Below are positions 48,509 to 59,630 of a stretch of DNA of 64,000 nucleotides, in pieces. The stretch is from Dromaius novaehollandiae. Its lineage: Eukaryota; Chordata; Aves; Casuariiformes; Dromaiidae. The position numbers were made by a program, and so were the translations under genes. The stretch spans positions 10,997,448 to 11,061,447 of the forward strand of contig NC_088108.1 of the NCBI RefSeq assembly GCF_036370855.1, given 5' to 3'. The first letter of the stretch is position 1. Every line of letters begins with the position of its first letter. The notes under the pieces are model-generated. The model searched no databases and was not told where the DNA came from. It saw only the letters and a list, made by a program, of their open reading frames with translations.

Positions 48509-49207
48509 CAGCCATTATCGCCGCGGCTGCGCTCGCCCGCGCCGCCGGGAAAAAAAGTGCAAAAGCCCCCCAAACGGCCCCCCGGCGCCTCGCCGAGGTC
48601 GCGGGGCGGTGGGGAGAGACGAGCCGGGGCGAAAGCGAAAGGTTTGAGCCCTCCGCGGGGCGCCGGGGGGGAGATTTCCCCCGCCGCGACCCCCCTCCCC
48701 ATCGCTATGCTGCTTACACGTCTTTCTTCCCTCCGCCGGGCTCTCCAGCGCCAGCCATGTTAATGCCCACAGCACAGGCACCGCCGCGCGAGCAAGAGCC
48801 GATTCGCGGCCCCGCCGCGGGCGCAGCCGGCCGAAACGCACCTCGGCGGCCGGGGGAAGAGCGGCCGGGGCGGAGGCGAAGGCAGCGGGGCAGTTTGGAG
48901 GCGGCCAGCGCGAATAAAAAACTGTTTCGCCGGGACGCGCGGGCGCAGCGCGCAGGGTTTATCCCTGTCAGATGCTAAAGCGACAGCCATATTAATGCAG
49001 AATAAACAGCAGACACAGCATTGCGCACGGCCGGCAACTTTCGCACCGCCGCCAGCCCCGCGGAGCCCACCCGGCCGAGGGGGCAGATAAAACCCGAGGG
49101 CGCCGCGCGTTTTGCCGTGCGGCATTAGGAGGCGACGGAGAAAAATCGCTGCCCGCGCGGGGAGGAGAGGAGTTACTGCCCGTGCAGCCGCCGCACCAGC
49201 CATGTTA
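48509..49207. promoter_or_regulatory. Series of YY1-like CAGCCAT motifs in HMGB3 intron 1
   Basis: CAGCCAT occurs at 48,509, 48,752, 48,984 and 49,197 on the plus strand. Three continue as CAGCCATGTTA or CAGCCATATTA, matching the CCATNTT core bound by YY1. Related sites are GCCATCTTC at 47,939, CCATTTTG at 48,070 and AAGATGGC at 48,266. Occupancy by YY1 is inferred. Confidence 0.4.
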
Positions 49208-49417
49208 CTCCCGGCGGCGGGCAGAAAGCGGGGTGCGCGGGGGCACGGAGCCCCGCGGCGCCGCGAGGGCGGACGGGGGCCGGGGGCTGCGCCCCGCGCC
49301 GCGGCTCGCCCCGCATCCCGCCGGCGCGGCCGGGCCGCCGGCCGCTCCCAGCGCCCGGTCCGGCACCGCTTATCCCCATGCGAGGCGGAAAAGTTTTGGG
49401 GGAAATTTTTTTTAATT

Positions 49418-49484
49418 AAAAAAAAAAAAAAACTCGGAGGAAGGAAGCAGCGCGGGGGGAGGAAAAAAAAAAAAAAAAAAAAAA
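49418..49484. repeat. A15 and A22 runs
   Basis: Two poly(A) runs (49,418-49,432 and 49,463-49,484) stand out in otherwise extremely GC-rich sequence, about 110-170 bases into HMGB3 intron 1. Confidence 0.9.
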
Positions 49485-49590
49485 GCCCACCCGCGGGAGC
49501 GGCGCCGAGGGCCGCGGGGGCAGGGCGGGGCGGCGGCGGGGCGGGCAGGGGGCAGCCGCCCCCCGAGAGCGGCGGCGGGGCTGAACGTAC

Positions 49591-49690
49591 CTGTATTGTT
49601 CGCGGCAGTGTGGACAGGAGCGGAGCGCAGGGCACGACGCGGGGCTCGGCGCGGCGCGGCTCAGCCTCGCGTTGGCTGCCTACGAGAGCG
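49591..49690 (-). other. HMGB3: HMGB3 exon 1 (non-coding; 5' end inferred)
   Basis: The minus strand shows a strong donor, AATACAG|GTACGT, with exon end at 49,591. The start at about 49,690 is inferred from the TTTAAA box about 30 bases upstream. No ATG occurs in the exon or in the seven 5'UTR bases of exon 2, so the first start codon of the spliced mRNA is the HMGB3 start. A non-coding first exon is usual for HMGB genes. Confidence 0.7.
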
Positions 49691-49695
49691 GCCTG

Positions 49696-49746
49696 ATTGG
49701 CTGCGGGACTCTGCCGTTTAAAACAACCTCCTCGCCCGCTCATTGG
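49696..49746 (-). promoter_or_regulatory. HMGB3 core promoter: two CCAAT boxes and a TTTAAA element
   Basis: On the minus strand, in order, are CCAAT (49,746-49,742, in GCCAATGAG), TTTTAAA (49,723-49,717) and CCAAT (49,700-49,696, in AGCCAATCAG). CCAAT boxes next to a TTTAAA element recall the CCAAT/CHR layout of cell-cycle promoters, or the TTTAAA may serve as a weak TATA box. The use of either element is inferred. Confidence 0.6.
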
Positions 49747-52700
49747 CGCGCCGCCTCATGAATATTAAGCGCCGCCACGCGCCGGTTGGCCGGCGCGGGT
49801 GAGGTCATTCATTCAAAACGAACGCCCGCCGGGGAAAGGGGAGCTCGGCGGCGCGCGCCGGGGAAAAAGTTGGCGCGCGGCGCGGGGGGGGCCGGGAGCG
49901 CGCGCCGCTGCGCGCCCCGCGGAGCCCCGCGCAGCCCCCGCCCGCCCCCGCCGAGCCGGAGCGCTCCGGACGCTCGCCGAGAAACTTTCCTCGCCACGTG
50001 GTTGCAGCCGCGCCGGGAGGCCGGGTCGCCGCGGAGTGGATCGGGGCCGCTGCGCGGGGTGCAGCGGGAGGGCACCCGCGGGGCCGCTGCTCGCAGCGGG
50101 GGTGACTCGCGGTCCCGCAGCGCGGGCGCTGCTTCCCGGGGGCCGCGCCGGGGAAACGCGGGAGCACCCTGGGGAGCACCCAGGCCGGGGCGGAGCGCAG
50201 CGTCCCCGGGGGACGGGGTGGGACCCCCCGCCCGCAGCAGTCCCTTCTTTGTGATTTCTGCCCTAAAGCCACAGGGGCTTGAGTCCACTTCCCACGGCAC
50301 TCCGCAAAGGCAGCTGCTACGGGGCATAACAGGGACGGAACTGCGCCCCAAACAAACTTCGGTGACAGCCACGACACGTTAGAAAAAGGAACTACAGAGG
50401 AAGAAAAAAATACGGGGGGGAGGGGGCAGGGGAATCACAGAGCTTCACCCACTCATTCATCAAATAAATACCCAACACAATTAACTGCAGTTACTATTTC
50501 TAAGCTCTTTCCACAATTTGCTCGCTATCAACATTCTGGGATTCGGCTGTTGTTATAAGGAGGCAGGTTGTATTTGAGGAAATCTGTAAACCTCCACTTC
50601 TGGCTGACACAAACCCGGCGCAGCGCCGGGGCAGAGGGGACCAGTGTCTTTTGACTCTTCCGAAAGAGCCACTTCCTATAGGGCAGGTGCCAAATGGTTA
50701 AACTGGTATTAGCGGCTGACCACAATTGTTGGTTGGCTCAGAAAAAAGAGCTGTTATTTTAAGGCTGGAGCGGTAAGACTCAGAAACCACGGCATGCTGC
50801 TATGGGCTGGGCATAACTGCCGTCCTTCTTTTAAGATAGCCAGAAGAAACAGTTGCCCTCTTTAAGAAATAGATAACAGACAGCAGCCTCCACCCTGGGC
50901 TGAGACGCTGACAGGCAGCGGGGGCTACCGGGTGTTGCGCTGTGGAAGTGCATATGATCACCACAATATATGGTCACAGGTTGCCTTTGCCAGAAGAGAT
51001 CAAACCAAAGTGACTGGTGAGACATAGCGGAGCGCCAGCCTCCCGTCGACAGGTTCATGGGGAAATTTAGCTAAACAGGCAGAATTTCACTGATGATTTT
51101 GGCCAAAGCTCTGCTTCAATTTCTCCCTTAGGGTAGCACATCTACTCTGCTGGTCTAGGACAAGCCCAGATCCGTTTGTCATCCATACACAGAACCACCA
51201 AGGTTCATGGAGACTTTACACCCATGTCCTTGGGCTTTCCAAAGCATATACGATAAAACTGCTCCTACTAGCCACTCGCCCTATTTCTATGCTCTAAAAC
51301 CAAAAGCACAAAACAAGGGGTTCATTCATAAACATTAATGAGGCTACCTGAGGGACTGCATTCTGTAGCATCATCATAAAATAAGACAAGAAACACCACT
51401 GCATGATAATCCCTTTGTAGCTGACAAACATCCCTTTTACCTATTTTTAGGGATACTTTAAAGTGTTTCAAACTAGTTGAATAATTAAGGCTTTTTTTCT
51501 TGGCTCTGGAGTTGCACAAATTTTGCTCTGAAACACTTTCTCCCTTGAACCACAATCTCACCCTAAAGAGCACAAGGAGGTTGGAGCGTTACAAAGGCAG
51601 GGGGAGGCAGCCTGGAGGAACTGGCTATTGAGGCGCTTGCTTAGGACAGATGCCTGACAGCAAACAAGCAATCCTACCATTCATCTCCAGAGCATCCCTC
51701 CCGCTTCTCATAGGCCAAGGGAAACACTACCCAAGATGCTTGTTCTAGGAACGCCAAGAAAGTTTTGACAGCTGGTCAAGGGGCAAAGAAGATATTTTGG
51801 TAGCTGAGAGACAGCTGGGTTGAAAGTTTTGTCCTAGCCCTCACAGCATGGTTTTGAAAGCAAAGTGGAGGACTGGGAAACAAACGGGTGACCATAACCC
51901 CCGTAGGGGAAGTTTATACTCACCTCCTGAAAGTCCACTGCTGAAACGAATTCTCCTCCAGTGCCCGCTGCCCTGCACAGGTTCTGACCTTGCACCCGGT
52001 GCCCCGGGTCTGAGCACTTTCCCGTGGTGCCCCAAGGAAAAATCTTGGTAGGCTGGATGAGTGAATCTGACCTTTCGCTGCAACCTCTTGCAGGCCACAC
52101 GGTCCCACCGTGCTCCGGCCTTCACCCAACCCCTCTGGGAGCTCACTAGCCTAACAAAAACAACCAAGCAACCAACCAAACCAAACCCATACCCCCCAAA
52201 AAGAAATTCAAGAAATTCAACCTTTTTTTTTTTTTCCAGGTTAGTTTTCTGTTGGATTAGTGATCTGAACCAGCATACCAAGGGGTCAGATGAGTGCCAG
52301 AGCCAAGGCAAAGGAAGATGCAGAGGGTACAGCCAGGAGCAGGGAGCACTACCCATTTCAGTGGCAGCAAGTCAAAATACCAGCTCTGCTATCTTGCTGA
52401 ACTGCATCTTAGAAAACATACATGTCTTGATTGAGGAGAGGAAAAGGGTTTATTCTGTGTCTCCTAAGGAGAAGTGTGGTTTTGGTAAGTTTTACTTTTT
52501 TTTTTTTTTAATAATACAGATTACTATGTATTTATGCTATAGGAGGCATGAGAAGAAAATCAAAACGAAAAGAAACTTCAGGACACCTTCTTCTTGGCAC
52601 GGAAGGCAGTGATGTTTGCAGCAATCCCAGGAGAGCTCAATGCACAGTCTTGCACCCACCCTTCAGAAAGCTCTAACCTGACCCCCACCCTGACTGCTGC

Positions 52701-55700
52701 AGGCAGAGCTGATAAACAAGCACATGCTGGGTTTTAAGCAACTGCCTGCATCCTACAGCAAAGCTCAGGCCAAGCACTACCTTCAATATAAGGACTGAGA
52801 CATAAAAGTTGATTCAAGATCCCGTAGCAAGCAGGCAGCTTCAACATACTTGCAGTAGCTTGTTGCTGAGATTCACAGCAACTTTCTGCCCTGCTGGAGC
52901 TGGCAAGCACTGAAGGCTTCCTGCCCATGTAGATCATGTTGGTGCTGTCCAAGAAGTGAGAGAGGTGCAAACAGCAGAAGCCAAGTCATTACCTGCCAAG
53001 ATGGGATGACATCTCATTATCCGCGAGAGACAATTAAAACAGGGAGACTGCCGTGAAAGAGGTTGGGGTCACCAAGGAGTGACCTTCAGCAGATCAATTG
53101 ATTACCTTGAAAGTACACTTTCAATTCAGGAAAGTCAACTACAGTTACGAAGTGAAATGCTTTTTTCTGCTCCCCAGAACTGAGTGAGTTAAACTGTTCT
53201 TCAGCCAATGGCCAGATCTCATCTGAACACTAGCCATAGCTCGGTGGGGATGGCCTTACCACAGCTCCATCTATCTTTCTGCACTTGTGTCAGACTGCTA
53301 GCAAAATAAGGCCAATCATGTATTTAAGCTGTTCAGACAGCAGAAATGATAAAAAGGACCATAGCAATATTTGATTTTTGTGAAACTAGTAGTGAAGAAA
53401 CTTCATCTACTCCACCACTGATCAGCTTCATGTTTCCTGGAAGGACTCAAACCATTCTAACAATGTACCTCGACCATCCCCTTCCCACTGGTGCAACCAT
53501 GCATGCCTCAGAGAGATTCTGAAGGAAAACAATTGAGTGTAAGAGATTATTTTCTCAGGGCCGTTAACAAATATCCCATTTCGAACCCAGACTGTGCTGA
53601 TGTAGAAAGTCAGCCTGACATTAACTTGTACTTGTCCTCTGGCTTCTTTTGCTAGGCATTTGCTCAGCACTAGGCGCGATTTCAGCCAAACAGTTGATTT
53701 GAATTGATGCTGTGTCCTTAGTGGGTTTGTTCAACATTGGTCAGAACGCAGCATGCTTGTTGTGCAGGCTGTCTTGAGCACAGGCAGCATCAGTTAGTAA
53801 TAGCCAGGAAGAGGCTGGCGTGAACTCACGCACTGAAATTTCCAAGCATCTCAGTGAATTAGAAGTTCAGAGGAACCACAGGAAAATGACTAGAGCCTTT
53901 CATTCAGCGATATCCCCCAAATGAGCTGCTGTGGTTCGAAAAGCTTCCCAAATGTACATGATCATTTCCAAGAGGAATACAAAGAGGTACCGGGGTCCCA
54001 TTTTGGAGGGGCAGCTCACAGGCACAACGCATTGCCAAAGCAGTTTGCCATAGTGAGCAGTCTCTCGGGGTCAGATTTGGCAGCATCAGTGGGAATAGCC
54101 AGGAAAGTCCTTCTGGTTTCAGCACTCCATCAGCACAGACTGGGAATTGCGGTATTACACCCATCAGCCTTTATTTTCCAGCGCTGTTATGTGAGTTTCC
54201 ACCTTTCTATCCTTCAGCTGATGCAAGTATCAGAAAGCCAATAAAATCTGGGCAAATAATTGCAATGAGGTATTGGGTACTAACACAGCATCAGTCCTTT
54301 TGTCCTTTATGCAGTTTTTGAATATGTCAAGCCCATGACTTCGTGGTTGAATTAGGAATGCTAGTGTTACAGTGCTCCTGCCCACTGCACTGAGGAATCT
54401 CTTCAAGGCAAGGAGTATAGGAGGCATCAAGAAATCTTACCAGAAAGCCTGGACCCATCTACCTGCTGTCCTCCTTAGCTAAGAAGCAATTTTCTGAGGC
54501 CCTGTAGATGACAGAATGCACTGGGTGATACAAAAACCAGAAGTTTCCTGAGAAGATGCATGCTTGCTGTTCGCAGGGTGAGGAAGTTCACAAAAATATT
54601 TCTGATCAATATTCAGTTCTATCAGGTAAGCAACTCAATTCCTGTGAAATGTTTATTCAAGCAACCTGGACAACCAGCATCAGCACACAGAAGATGTGCT
54701 CAAGGTCCCAGTGGAAACACTGGAGAAGGGGCTACCCATCTCTGTCGTGAGGGTTTCGCTACACTGCGGGTACCGGCAAAAGGGTTCTTCCCACCAGCGG
54801 CATTCTCACCCTGAGGCTTGGTCCGCACCGGGGCCGAATGGTCCGTTGACAGTGGAATTCCAGCACACCAGATCTGAAAAATCATTCAAGCGTAGGTGGC
54901 TATCCCAGCATATCGTAACATGTTCCCTATAGCGGCGTACCAAAAACATCCTGCTCTCATCAAAGCAAAGTTACTCCATTGTGGTTGGTAAGCTGCAGTT
55001 CAGGCAGTATAATTACAACTATATTTGACGCTTCCACCTCTGTCTGGATCACATCTCTTCACAACCCTTGCCCACTGGCAAAATTCTCTAGCGAAGACTT
55101 GACCTGAATGAAAAGGCTGATATAAATACATCTGTAGGGTTCTGCCAGTGATCAGAAATAAGGGCGGGGGGGAAAACCCTCTTAGCAATCTAACAAAGCC
55201 AAGAAACCTTTTTAAGCAAGACCAGCCTATCAGAATGACAGAGCTGACTTTTAAGGTTGGTTGGACAATAGCAACAAGAAAAGTGTTAAATGACCTGTTC
55301 GTCTCAACGGCATATTCATTAGGCTAGTTAGGGGGCTATTTCAAAAGCCTTCAGCTTGGAACTAGCTTCTCCCACCACTGACCTTCTGTGTTAGCCTGCA
55401 ATAGAGACGAAGAGTCTCAGTTAACCCTTTTCTAACTGCTATGGTCCAAAGCTGTTTGCAGAGGTTTGCTTTACAAGTACGAGAACTCTTTTTTTAAATC
55501 AAGAGTTTGGATTCAGTAAAAACAAGTAAGAATCCCCTCCTAGTTCATGTGAAACCCTCCTGTTCTTACAACACATGGAAACTCCACACGTGGATTCTCT
55601 AATGCCCACGGTCTAAGACTGAATTCCAAGTTCTGTAGCTATAGTAGAATATTTATAATTGCTCACTGGGATCTCAGCCAGTGAGAGTATTTCCTCTTTA

Positions 55701-58700
55701 ACCTATTAAACAAAAAGAGTTATCTTAAATACGTGCTGAAAATAGAAAATAAAATTAGCAGTGGTGTTTAAGGAGCTTGCCAGCATGCAAGTTCAGAGAG
55801 ACAGAGGTTAAACTGATCCCAATTCAACTATGGGAAACCTAACATTCCAAGGATCTAAATATCAGTCCAGCCGAACAGATGACCCCCCAAAATGGGGTGG
55901 CACAGCCTGCTGTCCTGTATAGTCACATCCCATTACACTGCACCCCTGCAGGCATAGGGTACACTCCCCGCTGCACTCACAGAAATAATTACTGTCAAAT
56001 GTACTTCATGGGCATGGAGGTGAGAAACACGAGTTAAAATAACTGCTACTCCTACTAGGTGGCAATTCAAAACCTCCTTGTGGCAGAAACACAGGCAAGA
56101 TAAACAGAAACTCACAGTTACCTTCACAGGTGGGCTCACCCTCCTTCTTGTCACGTTGCCCTTACTCTTCTTGGCCTTTTCTTTCTCTTGCTCTCCCTTC
56201 TCCCCCCTCCTATTTTTGCTTTCTTTCACACCTCAGACACGGCTCTTTCCCAACACACACTGCCAAGCTGCCCAGGGGGTGGCAAGAGGGCAGTCTGTCC
56301 CTGCAGACCTGCTCCAAAAGATAAGCCACCGCAGTGTAGCACCTCCTGTTTTACCAGACTCCTGGAATTTGCATGCCCCCTGCATACTGCCTCCTTACAG
56401 TCCCTGCTCGTCTCTGCTCCCTTCATCTAACGTGTGCTTCCTGCCACAACACACTTTCTTCGGACGTCTCCTTCCATGCTCAGCTACCACAGGACCATAT
56501 GCTTCCATGTATCTTCTTTTTGAAGAGAGACTATCTAAAACCTTACAACCCCAAGCAACTTGGCAGTGTAAATGAGCAGGATTCAACTTCAGAAGGGCAT
56601 TTCTGTTTCAGTTTTGCGTACAAAGAACCACACAGAAAAAGAACAGCATGTCATAAACACTAAAAGCACTGCTATAAAGAAAAAGCATTTACCTACATAC
56701 CCACCAACAGTAGAAGAAGGAAAACAGGACAGCTAGAAATAATCTCTACAAGTTTCCCATAGGCTTCAGAGGAGATGAAGTCTAGATGCAATTTTTAAAG
56801 GAGAAGATTGTAAGTGTTTTCCTTGCACTTTAATTCGCAAGTAATCAAGACCACATTCAGTGCAACACAAGTTCTTGCAATCATGCTGTGACAGCAGACC
56901 AAGAAACTCTATTAGGAATCCAATGCAATTACAACTCAACAGCAGTCCAGCAAAGGACTAGATGTAAAGGGAGACATGAGCCCACATTAGAAAGAAGCTG
57001 GTGATGATATGGCTAAGGCTTAGTTAAGAAAACACTCAAGTGACACTAACAGAAGCAATCAGATGGGTTGGTGCTGGGGCAGAAATGCTGCTGTTGCATA
57101 TTTAGTTCCCAGTCCTGAAATACTGTTATAGTCAGAGATGCTTTCTGATCATCACATAACCGTTCTCCCAGTCATGAATTCTACCACCACCACCACCCCC
57201 AGCAATATCTGGACAAAAGTGTATATCCTTTTCTCTTAGGCCATTCTACCACTGTGCACACTTCAAAAGAGGAGTGGGGCAGTACACTGCATCTGGGGCA
57301 ATTAAACCATTCAGGTTCAAATGTATGAAAGAAGAGACTGTTCTTCAAGAAGCATAATCCTGGTGCTGCATTATGTCACGATACATTTTTGAATGAAGTT
57401 TTGGGTCAGGCCACAGATGTAAACAGTTTGCAATGTAACTACCTGTCTCCAGAGGCCCGTGTCACTGCTGAGGTAAGGAGTGATGTACAGAGTTCTCAGC
57501 TAGGAAGGAGGAGGAACAAGTTTTCTCTGTCAGAATCATCAACCAAGAGCTCAGTCTCTTCCCTGGCTGGTCAGACTCCTGGACTTACCTGCTGTTGGAT
57601 TACGTAGCGCAGACCAGCTGTTCTGACCGGCATTTTAAGTTGGTTGAAGATCTAGGTGTAAGAAAACAGGAGGCTCTTGGGTGATTTCAACATGGTGAGG
57701 CAATGTGCTAGTATCACAACAGAGCTTTAAGAAAGGCTAAAACTGTAGTTGTCAGAAGGGACATAAATAGCATGGGTCCTTCAAAGGAGGAGACTAAAGC
57801 AGTTTTTCTTGACCTGTGACCAACACAACACTGCTGGGACATAAGATATCTAAAACTGATGGAAAGCTAGAAAATGAATATGTTCCCCATATGCACATAT
57901 CCTCACCAAAAGCAAGGAAAAAATGCAAATAAAAGTAATAGAGCTTTACAATTTAGCAAAATGTTTAATTAGTTGTAAATAAAACCCACCAGCACAAGAC
58001 AACTCCTGGATTGTCTTCAGAGGGGTAGGTGGACCTTCAGTTAAAATGAGAACTAGAAACACTGGCTTAGGAAACCCCTCAAAGTCCCTTAAACCTTTTG
58101 TCCTCCATGACCTCTCTGTCACCTATATGTTTTTTTTCTTCTCATAAATCTGTTCAGAAAATACTGTTTCCTTTTTGGTATCAGTTTGGTACTATCATTT
58201 CACCATAGCAACAGACAGAAAACAGCAGCTCAAACAACTGGAAATTGTTGGATGATTCAGGTAGGCTCTCCTATGATGGTAGGCTTGAGTGACTGTGCTT
58301 TTGAAAAATTGATCAGTTGCATAATTCTAGATTTAACTCTGCTTAAAGAGAATACACACAATTAACTAAATGCCACCAATTAAACTAGCACGAAGTCAGG
58401 AAGATGTTCAGTAACTGCACTTCGTATGTAGCTACACTAATCAAGGTATGGCAGCAACTCCTGCAGACATACCAAGCTACCTTTAAAGTAGCTACCTCAG
58501 GTCCTGGAGATGCACATGCACCACAAAACCCACTGGAAAAGCTGGGTTAATCCCAGGCAGTTCTCTTTCACAAACCTCTGTGCCGGCACAGGCCATGCTG
58601 CTAGCAGTGCCCGAGCTACCGGTGGGTGGGGGGAAAATGTTGTGAAACCCCGAACATCCACGTCATTTCCAAGCAATGCCCAGCAATGAGAACGGATTTG

Positions 58701-59583
58701 AGCTAAGATACCAGAACATGAATCGAAGAGGATGAGCCTAAATCCTTCTGCTATACTCTGGAGGTATTACACTCAGACAGCAAGCAAACAGGGAAGTAAA
58801 AAGTCAACAGGATGATGAAGCAATGAAGGAGAGGAAGCAGGATGTCGCAAGGCATGGTTGGGGCTTATATGTATATCTTTACATTATTGAAAAGCATGTA
58901 TTTCCTCCAACACGTGTTAGGTAGAGTCATAGACTGTGGCAATGTATCAAACTCAGCCTCCTACCACAGCATGCTTACATCTATCCTTGATGATGTAAGA
59001 AGAAAAAATTTATTTGGGGGAAAATAATAAAGGATGTAGATTTCTGCCAAGTGCTCCTGAAGAATTCTTACTTTACATTTGTTGAACATCTGTTTTGTTA
59101 ACATATTTGACGAATTCCTGCTCTGCATGGGAGTATAGAAACACTACAATGAGTGAATAACATATGTTTACAGTAAAAGCATTTCTAAAATGATAATTTG
59201 TGTGCGTGCATATTCCTTAGAGACACCTATATGTATATATACACACTATGTGAATCATCTTAAAATTAAAGGAAGGTGAACTTCCTGAAAAATTCACAAA
59301 TATTTCAATTTTATTTTAGATTTGTTAACCTATTTCAAGTGTGCAACATATTTTCTATTGAAACCAAGGGTGTGTATTGTATGCCTATCAAAGATCCCAC
59401 TGACCTCTATACAAATTTTTTTGATTACTGCTTCTCATATCAGAAAAACCTGACAAAATTCCCCCAATATCTCAGTTTTGTCCTTTTCCCAAATAAAAGC
59501 AGATGTCTTTCAAAGAAAAATACCTTCAATCATACAAGAGGGACAAACATACTGAAAGGATTTTATATACATATAAATGTAAA

Positions 59584-59592
<9 letters not shown>

Positions 59593-59627
<35 letters not shown>
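59593..59627. repeat. (TA)n microsatellite
   Basis: About 17 uninterrupted TA dinucleotides lie in AT-rich DNA, next to further short TA stretches. Confidence 0.9.

Positions 59628-59630
<3 letters not shown>

Larger units (their letters stand above)
47010..49590 (-). other. HMGB3: HMGB3 intron 1
   Basis: This 2.58-kb intron separates the non-coding first exon from the start-codon exon. From about 47.5 kb to its 5' end it is part of a CpG island. It contains a C21 tract at the 3' splice site, T15 and T22 runs (minus strand) close to the donor, and a series of YY1-like CCAT motifs. Long open frames on both strands are a product of GC-rich composition; none resembles a known protein. Confidence 0.8.
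47500..50250. promoter_or_regulatory. HMGB3 CpG island
   Basis: A 2.7-kb region of very high GC and CpG density spans the HMGB3 promoter, first exon and most of intron 1, and continues about 500 bases upstream of the promoter. The segment 48,120-48,470 is nearly pure G/C with many G runs and is a strong G-quadruplex candidate. A perfect CACGTG E-box lies at 49,995-50,000. I see no divergent gene start on the plus strand. Confidence 0.85.

Noticed and set aside
47626-48702. 358-codon minus-strand open frame in HMGB3 intron 1
   Set aside because: It is low-complexity Gly/Ala/Pro/Arg sequence in the most GC-rich part of the CpG island, with no known family, and it lies inside an intron on the same strand.
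48760-49743. 327-codon minus-strand open frame covering HMGB3 exon 1
   Set aside because: It requires reading through the strong splice donor at 49,590 and is low in complexity. HMGB3 exon 1 is better explained as non-coding.
49786-50382. 198-codon plus-strand open frame, possible divergent gene at the HMGB3 CpG island
   Set aside because: It is an Arg/Ala/Gly/Pro-rich artefact of GC-rich DNA. No family is recognised, and competing frames of similar length occur on both strands.
52061-52612. 183-codon plus-strand open frame upstream of HMGB3
   Set aside because: It contains poly-Phe stretches from T runs and no recognised domain. It is most likely a chance frame.
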